Origin: Guadua angustifolia | Taxonomy: Eukaryota; Streptophyta; Magnoliopsida; Poales; Poaceae | Length of the DNA stretch: 64,000 bases | NCBI GenBank assembly: GCA_036346375.1 | Contig: CM070514.1 | Coordinates: 13,110,463 to 13,174,462, forward strand | Direction: 5' to 3' | Part shown: positions 11,184 to 20,787 of the stretch, in pieces | How the letters are laid out: each line of letters begins with the position of its first letter | How positions within the stretch are numbered: position 1 is the first letter of the stretch | Translations under genes and position numbers: made by a program | The notes under the pieces: model-generated | Databases searched by the model: none | Seen by the model: only the letters and a program-made list of their open reading frames with translations | What the model was told of the DNA's origin: nothing

Positions 11184-12239
11184 TCATGCGGTTTTATTGC
11201 CGGTAAGGTGTTGCTTAATCAACTCAGTGTACTGCTCCCTTTCATGAATAAAGTGGGCTACTTCCTGTGATTCGCCTGTATACTCAGTCGGCATAAGTCC
11301 ATAATTTGGTTCACAGCCGTAAAGAACGCGAAAAGGAGAAGATCCCAGGGCAATGTGAAAACTGGAATTGTACCAAAATTCAGCGAGAGGTAACCAAGTT
11401 TTCCATGTTGTTGGGGAATCATGAATCGCACATTTGAGGTACATCTCCAAGCATTGATTGACGCGTTCGCTTTGTCCGTCTATTTGAGGGTGGTAAGCAG
11501 TAGAGAGTTGCAACTTGGTATCCAAACACTTGAATAATTCCTTCCAAAAACTGCTAGTGAAGATCCTGTCACAATCGGAAGTAATCATGCGTGGTACTCC
11601 ATGAAGTCGAACGACTTGATCCAGAAATAGCTTGGCGATCTTCTGAGCTGTGAAGGGATGTTTCACTGGTAAGAAATGAGCATACTTAGAAAAACGGTCT
11701 ACGACGACCATGATGGCATCACACCCTCCAGAAACCGGCAAGCCCTCAATGAAATCCATTGTAATATCTTGCCAGGCATTGTCAGGAACCGGTAGCGGAT
11801 GCAATAATCCCGCTGATCGAGTGTGCTCACTCTTAGCATGTTTGACAAATATCACATTGCTGTATGAAGTCATGAACCATTTGCTTTAAGCCAGGCCAAC
11901 AGAAAAGTTGTTTAATGCGGTGATAAGTCGCTTGAACCCCAGAGTGGCCCCCAAAAGCGCTGGAATGAAAAGTTGCAATAAGTTTTGTGTGAAGGGCAGA
12001 ATTTTGTTCGACCCAGATCTTCCCCTTGTGCCGAATGACACCATGTTTGAGCTCGAAGCCATCAGCACTGCCTGATCTGAAACATAGGAATTAAGGACTT
12101 CTTGCAACCAGGTAGGACGGACTTCAGTGGTATTAGTGGGAGCCATGCAATTTCTCGATCGAGACAAGGCATCTGCAACGATATTGTCTTTACCCTTCTT
12201 ATAAACAATTTGGAATTGTAATCCCATCAAGCGGGTCAT
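11184..12239 (-). pseudogene. Integrase (zinc finger and DDE core), frameshifted
   Basis: The HHCC zinc finger reads in one frame at about 11830-12000 (HSSAFGGHSGVQATYHRIK, then CDICQ). The catalytic core follows in another frame, 11184-11873, with DFIEGLPVSGGCDAIMVVVD, RMITSDCDRIFTSSFW and SERVNQCLEMYL, supplying the Asp, Asp and Glu positions of the DDE triad. The expected order is one continuous ORF, so small indels near 11830-11880 and 12000-12050 have broken it. The stretch GLQFQIVYKKGKDNIVADAL at about 12185-12225 is the usual link between RNase H and integrase. Confidence 0.85.
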
Positions 12240-12245
12240 GGCCTT

Positions 12246-12560
12246 TCTCTGCAGGTCGGACTACAATTGCTATTCTTCCAAGTAACATAAACTGCGATGA
12301 TTCGTTTTAATCGTGAACTCTTGATGTTGCAAATAGGAACGCCATTTTTCCACTGCTAACATTAAGGCCAAGAATTCCTTCTCATAGATAGATAATCCTT
12401 GATGAGGAATGCTCAATGCTTTGCTAAAATAGGCCACCGGATGATCGTGTTGAAGCAGGACAACCCCCACTCCTTTGTCACAAGCATCAGTCTCCAGTTC
12501 AAATGGTTGTGTAAAATCGGGAAGCTTGAGGACTGGTGCTTCGGACATGGCTTGTTTCAA
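12246..12560 (-). pseudogene. RNase H domain of the chromovirus
   Basis: The domain opens with VLKLPDFTQPFELETDACDK and continues with AYFSKALS and FLALMLAVEKWRSYL, the Ty3/gypsy RNase H signature. It lies one base out of register with the RT because an A run on the minus strand (T run 12604-12611) has eight bases where nine would keep the frame. Two in-frame TAG codons (12270-12272 and 12261-12263) follow the end of the domain. Its normal role is to degrade the RNA template during reverse transcription. Confidence 0.85.
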
Positions 12561-13585
12561 CTGGATAAAGGCTTGCTTCGCCGATGCATTCCACTCAAAT
12601 GCCTTTTTTTTAACAAATCAGTCAACGGTTTTGCTATCACTCCATAACTGTGCACAAACTTCCGGTAATAACCGGTAAGTCCCAGAAAGCCACGCAGTTC
12701 AGTCACAAAATGAGGAATCGGCCACTGTAACATAGCCTGTGTTTTTTGTGGATCCGTGGTGACTACTTTGTCCAAAATTATATGTCCGAGATACTCAATT
12801 TGGTTCTGAGCAAATATGCACTTACTCTGCTTAACAAACAATTGATGTGCTCGGAGCGTTTTGAGAATTGTTGCCAAATGCTCAAGATGGGAAGAAATGT
12901 TGGGACTATAAATAAGAATGTCATCGATAAAGACCAGTACAAATTTTCGGAGATAGGGAGCTAGGACTGCATTCATGACGCATTGAAAGGTCGCGGGAGC
13001 GTTAGTCAATCCGAAAGGCAGGACTCGAAATTGATACAAACCTTGGTGTGTCTTAAACGCTGTTTTGGCTTCATCTGCCTCGTTCATCCGAATCTGGTGA
13101 TAGCCAGCCCTCAAATCCAGTTTAGAGAAATATTTAGTGCCAGCTAATTCATCTAAGAGTTCATCAGTCACCGGCATTGGAAATTTGTTCTTAACAGTCA
13201 AATCATTTAAGCGACGGTAATTGACACAGAATCGCCACGATCCGTCTTTCTTTTGAACCAAAAGAACCGGAGATGCAAACGGACTCGTGCTCTGTGTGAT
13301 TATCCCCTTTTCCAGCATCTCAAGCACTTGTCACTCGATCTCATTCTTGTGAGTGGGAGAGTATCGGTATGGCCTCGCATTTACTGGTGCTGACCCCGGC
13401 AAAAGTGGGATGACATGGTCATAGTCCCGTTTTGGAGGAAGTTCAGTCGGTTCGGCAAACACATCTTTGTACTGATCAAGTAATGCCTAAATTTCAAGCA
13501 TGAGTGCTGGCTAAGCTGGTTTTTCTTCTTGTGTAACTACCACCACGGCCCAAATATCATTCCCTCGCTTACCCTTTTCAAATTG
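12557..13585 (-). pseudogene. Reverse transcriptase domain of the chromovirus
   Basis: A 256-codon open stretch (12557-13327) holds the RT core: KKDGSWRFCVNYRRLN, KLDLRAGYHQIRM, FGLTNAPATFQCVMN and the catalytic FIDDILIYS. The upstream segment to 13585 continues in the same frame with DVFAEPTELPPKRDYDH. It is interrupted by TAG at 13511-13513, TAG at 13487-13489 and TGA at 13331-13333, all at positions where Gln or Arg codons are plausible. The frame is identical to that of gag, so gag and pol were one ORF in the ancestor. Confidence 0.9.
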
Positions 13586-15238
13586 CTATGTTGTCATCAT
13601 TTTCAGTGCATACCCAGGTCGGCTCTCCAGTCCTTGCAATTTGACAGTCTTGCCGTGGTGACTAAATTCCACTAGTTTCTCCTGCCAATGGCAAATCATC
13701 AGACTGTGAGCACTTAACCAGTCCATACCTAGGACTGCATCAAAAGCACCCAATTCGATCACTCTTAAATCGATCTGAAAAGTATGACCCTGTGCCCACC
13801 AGATCAAATTTGGAACCCACTTATCCGAGTACATTTTGTCTCCATTAGCAACTCGAATCTCAATTGGTGTAACTGCTTGAGGAATACATCCAATTCTCTG
13901 AAGAAAACCAGTGTGAATAAAACTGTGGGAACTGCCGGAGTCAAGTAAAACCAGCATGACTTGATTTTGGACCAAAGCCAGAAATCTGATTGTCGACACC
14001 TCTGTTGTACCCGACATGGCATTAAGAGATAAATGATAAGCTTCGTCTTGTTTCATCTCGGCGATTTCCAGAAGATCCAGTACTTCATCAGTCAAAGTTG
14101 TTCCTTGTTCTTCCATGGTCATAGCATGCAACTGAGCCATAGCTTTACTCTTACAATGCAAGTGATGATTAACCTCATATTTGTCACCACACTGGTAACA
14201 CAATCCATTAGCACGACGGTATTCCTTTAATTGTCGAGCCTTCCATAATTCCCCTTGCCCAATTTTCAGTTTATTTTGGACATGCTCCATCTTCCCTCCT
14301 GTCTCAACATCCCGATGGTACCCTTGTTTGAACTTCCATTTCTTTCCCCAGTCGATAACATCTTGTTGCAAGCGAGCCAGTAGGGCTGCTCTGTCCACAG
14401 TGTCAGGGACTTGGCCTTGCACAACTCCTCTCAACTCAGGCTTAAGTCCCCTGATAAAATGTGAGACAAACAACTCCTCATCGTAGCGTGGGTTATGCAT
14501 GGACAATTCATCCATCAACCCGTCAAATTGAGTCTTGTAATCATCAATCGTGCCAGTCTGTTTAGTGTCCAGTAACTCAGAAAATAGCTTCTTCTGATCG
14601 AAGGCCCCAAACTTCACCTCTACCGCTTGCAGAAAGTGCCCCCAATTTTCCACCTCATTCTTTACCTTGTACACTTGCCACCATTTAGCAGCATTGCCTT
14701 CAAAATGCATTGTGGCGACGGAGATCCACAATGCTTCCGGTATATTGAAAATACCGAAATAATCGATACATTGATCTTTCCAAATGCGAGGATTCTCACC
14801 ATTAAATCTGGGGAAATTTAACTTTGGCAATGAAGTCCTCCAGCCCATGCCAGATTCCCGCAGATGCGGTCCATGCATAACAGGTGTTTCAGAAGAATTA
14901 CCCAATGAACATCTTGCCCACTGACTGGGTGGTGCTGGTGTTAGTATCGCCTTACCTACCACCGATTGAACCGATCCTCTTCCTTCCTCGTCGTGATGCT
15001 GTTCAACCACCTTCCCCATCGTCAAGCGAGCGGCTTTGTCGATCGCTTCCATCGACGCAAGAAGAAGCTGCTGGTCCTTCGAACTTTGCTCGATCACCCA
15101 GGCCGTCAGCTCCGTGCGTGTCATCAGCTGTTGTTGCGTCGTATCCATAATTTCCATCCGAGCGAACAAGAGATCAAGACTTTCCTTGATTCCGGTGAAG
15201 CGCTCCTCCTCCCGCTCCGTTGCCTGCTTCATTGCCAC
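13586..15238 (-). pseudogene. Gag and aspartic protease of the chromovirus
   Basis: This 550-codon open stretch starts at the first ATG after the PBS. Gag signatures include LPKLNFPRFNGENPRIWKDQ, WWQVYKVKNEVENW and LFVSHFIRGLKPELRG, with a Cys-rich knuckle-like segment CYQCGDKYEVNHHLHC at about residue 330-350. The retroviral-type protease follows, with the catalytic motif VLLDSGSSHSFI and a later VLGMDWL. The ORF ends at TAG 13586-13588, where the related frame simply continues into pol, so this stop is probably secondary. The protein would assemble the particle and process the polyprotein. Confidence 0.88.
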
Positions 15239-15423
15239 GAGGACGAATTGTGTCTGAACGGAGGGCTTAGGGGGAGCCGTGCTGATCGAATCGTCAAATC
15301 GAGCTAACCAGAGTTGGGGATTTTACGGGGATCGATTGAAATTGCCGAAGTGATTTCAAGTTCCCTAACCCGCAGCTGGAAAAATTTTACAGCCCAATCG
15401 AACGAGAACTCCGATCGCAACAC

Positions 15424-15436
15424 GACTCTGATACCA
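15424..15436 (-). other. Primer binding site, initiator-Met tRNA type
   Basis: On the minus strand TGGTATCAGAGTC lies three bases inside the 5' LTR edge. It matches the 3' end complement of plant initiator tRNA-Met (consensus TGGTATCAGAGC) except at the last positions. Minus-strand DNA synthesis of the element would start here. Confidence 0.85.
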
Positions 15437-15439
15437 CCT

Positions 15440-15854
15440 TGTTATGTCCCGTTGCCTCCCGCCGCAGCCGAGGGCGTGAGATCGCCGGCGATCTGCGAGC
15501 AAGAGAAAGCGTGGAGAAGGCAAACGAAAAAGGTAAAGCAAGACCGGTGATTTCATTTCATGCCTTTCTTCGCACGCCATACGAAAGATTTAAACCCCTC
15601 AACACTTTCACAGCGAGGTAACAAGCACCGGCAAAACGACAACAATTACTGCTACAGTAATTACCGACAACTAATGAAATGATTCACAGCCTTCGGATTC
15701 CCCCTATGCGATCACATGATTAAATCTGGACCATCCCCAACGCATTAAGGAAATCGATCATTCTCATCACTTCGCGCCGACTTCGCCCTGCTCTTCTTCC
15801 TCGTGTAGCTGAGCGCCTGGTGACTCTGAACTTGATGCCGCGCTGGGTGTGACA
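15440..15854 (-). repeat. 5' LTR of the chromovirus
   Basis: Second copy of the direct repeat, starting TGTTATGTCCCG and ending GGGTGTGACA in plus-strand reading. In element orientation this is the upstream LTR and would hold the promoter. Differences from the other LTR are scattered point changes and small indels. Confidence 0.92.
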
Positions 15855-15902
15855 TAGTGGTATTTTCCTAGTTTGTTAATGTAACATATAGCTCTAAATT
15901 TC

Positions 15903-16663
15903 TCATTCCCGATGCACCATAGAATTGACACTTTTACATTTTATGATGTAGTACACATATATGAAGTTATCATGCTCTCTAATAGCAAGGGTTGCAAAGA
16001 AAAACACAATAAACCCAATTGTTGATACCATGATCTCATTTTTTGTAGGATGCTTTTCTGTACCCAATGAAGAGAACTCACTGTTAGTTGATTCAGAAGG
16101 GGATCCGTTGGCAGGGAAATGCAAAGACACCAGAGGGTCACCAAGAAAGGACTGTTCATCGAAGGTGGAGAGTTGGCCAGTTGATGGAATATTGCCAGAG
16201 AGAAGTGGATTGTATGAAACATTGAACTTACTCAGTTTAGAGAGCTGGTTTAGGCTTGTTGGAACTTCGTCAGAGAAATTGTTAAAAGATAAGTCAAGAC
16301 TCTCAAGGTGTACCATCTTACCAATCTCAGATGGAATCTCACCAGAAATGAAGTTCCTCGAGACATTGAATGCAACAAGTGATAGTCGACCAATCTCTGG
16401 TGGTAGGACTCCAGAGAGCCAGTTATCATCAAGGAGGAGCAAGTTGAAGTTTTTCATTGCTGCAATCATGGGTGGTATTTCTCCTGAAAGCTGATTCCCT
16501 GAGAACTTGACAAAACCTAAGATGATACACGGCCGGACAGAAGATGGTGAAAGCATACCATACCCCTTTAAGATTAGGTTTTCTAGACCACGGCAGTCCT
16601 TCCAAGACATCTTTGAGTCAACGAAGTTGAACCCTGGATAACCGAGGGGGACCCACCGTTTTA
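15903..16663 (-). pseudogene. LRR receptor kinase pseudogene, 3' part (last LRRs and membrane segment)
   Basis: Downstream piece of the receptor gene whose 5' part is at 19246-20787. It resumes with KRWVPLGYPGFNFVDSK, a motif kept in At1g74360-type receptors, then gives further LRRs (GNQLSGEIPPMI, NLLLLDDNWLSGVLPPEIG, LVAFNVSRNFISGEIPSEIG, HLESLDLSFNNFSDEVPTSL). Next come a juxtamembrane linker and one hydrophobic helix (VSTIGFIVFFFATLAI). The frame then enters unrelated AT-rich codons and stops at 15903. No kinase domain follows. Only about 50 bp separate the stop from the chromovirus LTR, and I see no kinase sequence beyond that element either. The 3' half was therefore lost, not merely displaced within this window. 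Confidence 0.85.
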
Positions 16664-17794
16664 GGGCTTGTTTGGATGCAAGGGAAAAGAAATCTAGGGA
16701 ATTTTTTCCCTAGAGGGGATTTTGAGGACATATTGGATCCCCCTCAATCCTAGGGGAAATTTTCCGGTAGGGAATAAAATCCTTCTTTGCTATTTGGGAG
16801 CGATAGGGATAAAATCCCTACCATGCAAAAAATTCAAAAAATGTAAAATTCAAAAACAACATCATAATTAAGTAAATCACATATTGTATGTAACAACAAA
16901 AAATTACAATGCTAATCATGAAATCAAAGGCCTACAAATTGACATGTACAATCTTCGCATACAACAATCAAAGATCCACGACATAAGTGTGTTAAAAGCA
17001 TTCATACAATGGATGATTTTTTCCAAGCAAGAATCGATCCAAAGATGTTCACCCTTGGTGCTAGATCTCAATAGACATGTATCCTAACTAAAGACTTTAT
17101 TTATCGATGCCTTGAGTAATGCCTTTCCTGCAGGCTGGATTGGGAAAAGAATTGCATAAACTCATATATCACTGAAAGCATGCACTATCATGGTTACATT
17201 GGAGAACTTTAGCCTAACTAAAACAGACAAAACACAACGGAACACAAATGACATGAACTTTACTCAACCCCACAATGAAATCAATCATCGACAACTCAGA
17301 GATCACTGAAAGCAGATAACAGTGCAATTGCGATGAAAGAACATGAGAAGTAGAAGGTAGTAACCACATTCAGTAGTTTTATTCTTGCTCTGAAAGTTGG
17401 ATGCACCTTCTTCCCTTATGTGATTTCCAGGGAGAGTGTACAGGGTGGCTATCACCAGGATGAGAAAAAAAGATTGATTTGATTTTTCAGTCGCGGATTT
17501 TCCATGCTTCACTCTGCCAAAACAAAGAACTAAATGTTTATGGAAACAAAATGGGATTTGTAACAGATAGCAACACTTGAAACTCAGCTTGACTGAACAA
17601 GTATAGTCTAACATATTAATCAGGGTATTGCTCAATGTACCATTATGTCATTTCTGTTGTCATCAACATGATCAGTGTGTACTTAGTAGTTTGTAGTTAG
17701 AGCAGCATTTCTAACTTGGTCATCAGCAAAAATTCCACATTTTGTACCCAAAAACAGAAAAAGACACTTATCATTAACAATAGTGGGGTCTTAC

Positions 17795-17866
17795 AATTTT
17801 ATCAAATAGTTCACCACCAGTGATGTACTCCAAGATTATAAATATCTTCTTCCGGCTTGCCAAAAC
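17795..17866 (-). pseudogene. Captured exon of a CIPK-type (CBL-interacting) protein kinase
   Basis: Exactly 72 nt encode 24 residues, including VLASRKKIFIILEYITGG and ELFDKI, the beta4-beta5 and hinge region of CIPK/SnRK3 kinases. It is bordered by a consensus acceptor (TATGTGCAG just upstream) and donor (GTAAGA just downstream), both phase 0. No neighbouring CIPK exon is visible on either side, so only this exon with bits of intron was acquired. It cannot make a kinase. It could in principle be spliced into a chimeric transcript. Confidence 0.82.
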
Positions 17867-17959
17867 CTGCACATAACATAATGAACAGGATTCATCCTAC
17901 TGGCAAATAAGAAAGACAAGAGCAAATAAGAAAGACAAGTGAAAACAAAGTTAAACACT

Positions 17960-18921
17960 GCTAACAAAAGGTGAAGCCCTCTTGTGTTTCTCACAATATA
18001 GTGCATAAGCCATATAACATGAAGCCCTCTTGAGGCCTATTCTGTTCCTCTCCATCTTCTTCAGCAATGGCTTTGCATCCTTCACATAGTCCATCTGGAC
18101 CATGAAGAAAATGGAAACGTCACAATAAGACCTTCAATCAAAAAAAAATATTGTTATCAACTTCACCAGAGCTCCAAAGCCGAATGGAGTTCACTACAGT
18201 TAATCCATTTACTGAAAGCAAACAGAATCCACTTTGTTGCCTTGCAAAAATCAAATATCCTGTTCCACTACGATGCAAATTACAGAAAGTTTCTATTTGT
18301 ATACATTGAAGCCGAGATAGGATGCTACTTCCAGCATCAACAAACAAATAATAGTATGATATCACTATATCAGATTGAAATCTCGATCAAACTAGTGCAC
18401 ATACAAAATGGCACTACGAAAAACCTCGAGCCCATACCAGTCAATTTTAGCATATAAATTCCAACCAAACACAAACAAATCTCAACCGCTTCTAATAGTT
18501 CACCAGTGAAATGAAATCGACATGGAGCCAATAGTGACAGGGGAAGGGGATTGGTTGTAGCAGTTGCTCACCAGCTGGATCCAGACGCAGAGGTAACGGG
18601 GATTGTCTCGAGAGCGGCATCGTTCGAACTCTGGCGCGCTTACGGAGGAACTCGCGCTTTCTCCTTGGCGTCGACGGCAGCTCCTCCTCCATCTTCCGCA
18701 TCCCACTAGCAAAACATGGATCGATCACGGAAAATTCGTAGAGGAGGAGAACAAGGAAGGAATGGATGCGCATAGGCATAGGCATAATGATTGAGAGTGG
18801 TACAACACCGGAGCCATGGGCGGAGGGGGTCGGAGCCGGAGAAGCACCTGATGTTGCCCACCACCGACGATAGAACCGCCTTCTCTTTGTCGCTGCCGCC
18901 ATGCCGCTGCTCGGTGGCCAT
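17960..18921 (-). pseudogene. Captured Mad3/BUB1-like (homology region I) gene fragment, three exons
   Basis: Three exons with GT-AG borders can be joined. Exon 1 (18921-18809) starts at ATG and reads into FSGSDPLRPWL. Exon 2 (18705-18572) begins RGMRKMEEELPS and, after a 2-nt loss, EFERCRSRDNPRYLCVWIQL. Exon 3 (from 18094) reads MDYVKDAKPLLKKMERNRIG, then LKRASCYMAYALYCEKHKR. The order DPLxPWLR, then RYLxVWIQL, then IGLKxAxxYMAYALxxEKHKR matches the TPR-like homology region I of spindle-checkpoint Mad3/BUB1 proteins. The intron between exons 1 and 2 is phase 2 and rejoins cleanly. The family call is by eye and the exact gene is unknown. A short repeat of AAGAGGGCTTCA lies near the 3' edge. 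Confidence 0.65.
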
Positions 18922-19189
18922 GGATGGATTGTATTGGATTGGTGGCCCACCACGTCGAGCGGAGGAGGAAGACAACCGACTCGCGTGCGGGCGGCGATGG
19001 AGAAGACGACTCGCGGGCGAGCGGAGAGAGGTTGCGGTGTCGCGAGATGTGCCGGGGAGAAAATTGCACGGGAGGGGAGAGGATTATTTTTTTCCCCGGG
19101 ATTTCACGCGGATCGGGCCAGAAAAACCGGTGTCGTGGGCTACCAAATGGACTGTACGGCCAAACCCGAGAAAAGTTCCCCGTGGGCGC

Positions 19190-20787
19190 TCAGCCCGGGA
19201 AACTGGCCGGGATCCCAGCGGGAATTCTTGTTCCCAAACAAGCCCTTATAGTGAGACAGTTATTGGTGCCAACTTCCAGTTGTCCAGTATCGTTTTGATT
19301 CATGACAAATGTTGGACCAGGATTCCTCCCAATACCTGCTACTGTTGTGGGGATCCGACCAGATAGCTTGTTTCCAGCAAGGTTGAGCCACAGCAAGCTG
19401 GTACAGTTACCTATCTCCATTGGGATCTCACCGGAAAGTTGGTTTCCAGCAAGCATCAACACGAGAAGCGATGTGAGGTTACCAATATATGCAGGAATCC
19501 CACCGGACAGGAGGTTGTACGATAGGTCCAATGCTTGGAGCTGGACAAGCTGGCCGTATTGCGAGGGGATCTGACCAGAGAAGTTATTCTCAGCAAGCAC
19601 AAGGTATTTGATGTTTGCCATGCCTTCTACTTCAGTAGGTAGGTCACCAGTGAACCGGTTGAAGCTGAGGTCAAGCATGGTCAGCTCTGGGAGCCGAAGA
19701 ATGCCAGAGGACAGAATGCCGCCGGTATACCTCGCCATCAAAACTGTTGTTGCTGATGTCCAAATAGTTGAGTCTGGTGCAATTCAGTAGTTCAAGCGGC
19801 ATCTCGCGGTCAAAATGATTGCTCCCAAGGATCAGTTTCTCAAGCCCAGTGATTGCTCCGATGCCTTGTGTTATCGTCCCTTCAAAACCATTATCCCAAA
19901 GCGACAGGTATGTCAAAGCAGAGCAATTTGCAATGGAATCTGGAAAGTTGCCATGCAAATGGTTGGCAGAGAGGTCTAGAAATTGTAGCTTGCATCTTGC
20001 CTGAAACATGCTGAAAGAAATGCTTCCTGTGAGGTCGTTCTCGGCAGCATTGAACTGAACAAGGCTTGAAATGCCCTGCCAGACCTCGCCAGTGAAGCGA
20101 TTGAAGCTGAGATCGACATACTCGAGCTTCAAGCAGCTATCAAACCGGCCGTTAATGCCTCCTGTGAGGTTGTTGCTGGAGACATTGAGGACGATGAGAT
20201 TGTGACAGGTTTCTGGGAAGTTCAGGATGATTTCCCCCTCGAACCGATTCTGTGATATGTCTAATATTGTCAGGTTACTCAAGCTGGAAATGTCGAGGAC
20301 ACCACCTATGAGGTTGCACGAGAGATTGAGGTGCTGGAGTCCCCAGCATCTGCTGAGATCAGCTGGGAGCTCACCGACAATGCTGTTTGCCGAGAGGTCT
20401 AGGTAAGTGAGCCCAGTGAGACGGGAGAAGTTTCTGAAGACCGGTCCAGAGATGCTTGAGCTAGAGAGGTCGAGAGAATTCACACGCCCGCTGGCATCAC
20501 ATCCAACTCCTTGCCAATCGCACGGTGAGGCCTCTGACTCCAGCCATCCATCATACGCGCCGCGGTTTACCCGGTTGTGTGCCTGCAGGAAGTTCTTGAG
20601 CTCGATGAGCACCTCCATGTCAGTAGTCTGCCCACGTATCAGCGCGGCTGCAGCAACACGAAGAGATCAAACTTAGACGAAACATGATTCAAATTTTTTT
20701 TAGGAAAACATGCAAATTTTACAAGGATTGCAGCTTACCGATGATTAGTACTAAGCAAGTCGACCTGAGAAGCTTGTCAAGCACCAT
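19190..20787 (-). pseudogene. LRR receptor-like kinase pseudogene, 5' part (At1g74360 type)
   Basis: Exon 1 (20787-20739) starts ATG and encodes a hydrophobic signal-peptide start (MVLDKLLRSTCLVLII). A 91-bp intron (20738-20648, GTAAGC...GCAG, phase 1) follows. Exon 2 continues AALIRGQTTDMEVLIELKNF and the LRR N-cap (GWLESEASPCDWQGVGCD), then a long series of LRRs such as LTYLDLSANSIVGELP. Between NSFDGEV and YTGGILSSGILRLPEL the frame changes near 19735-19745. Relatives have roughly 20 more residues there, so a small deletion is likely. LRRs continue to TNNCLTI at 19249, where the PIF/Tourist-like element interrupts. The intact family are plasma-membrane receptor kinases; the ligand is unknown. 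A dead allele is the simplest reading. Confidence 0.85.

Larger units (their letters stand above)
10279..15854 (-). mobile_element. Ty3/gypsy chromovirus retrotransposon, near complete, dead
   Basis: Two ~415-bp direct LTRs (TG...CA) bound a gag-pol interior read on the minus strand in the order gag, protease, RT, RNase H, integrase, chromodomain. A tRNA-iMet-type PBS follows the 5' LTR (right side) and a polypurine tract precedes the 3' LTR. The flanking pentamers TGGTG (10274-10278) and TAGTG (15855-15859) match at 4 of 5 positions, so the target duplication is only tentative. The LTRs differ at roughly 25-30 sites by eye, which points to an old insertion. The short LTR and terminal chromodomain suggest a Reina- or Tekay-like chromovirus. 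The coding region carries six in-frame stops and at least two frameshifts, so it needs proteins from other copies to move. Confidence 0.92.
16664..19245 (-). mobile_element. PIF/Tourist-like element carrying host gene fragments
   Basis: A 2,582-bp insertion splits the receptor exon. Its ends are inverted copies of GGGCTTGTTTGG, and TTA flanks both sides (16661-16663 and 19246-19248), as expected for PIF/Harbinger elements. No transposase is visible. Instead the interior holds, on the minus strand, exons of a Mad3/BUB1-like gene (18921 to about 17960) and a single CIPK-like exon (17866-17795). This is the architecture of Pack-type elements that pick up gene pieces. If one TTA copy and the element are removed, the receptor frame rejoins exactly (codons for CLTI run into KRWV). 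Strand is given by the cargo. Confidence 0.85.

Noticed and set aside
15961..16494. Plus-strand ORF of 177 codons
   Set aside because: Exact antisense shadow of the LRR repeats; the minus strand gives the canonical LRR pattern.
18791..19366. Plus-strand ORF of 191 codons across the right edge of the gene-carrying element
   Set aside because: It crosses the element border and is antisense to the Mad3/BUB1-like exon; the minus strand carries the homology and splice sites.
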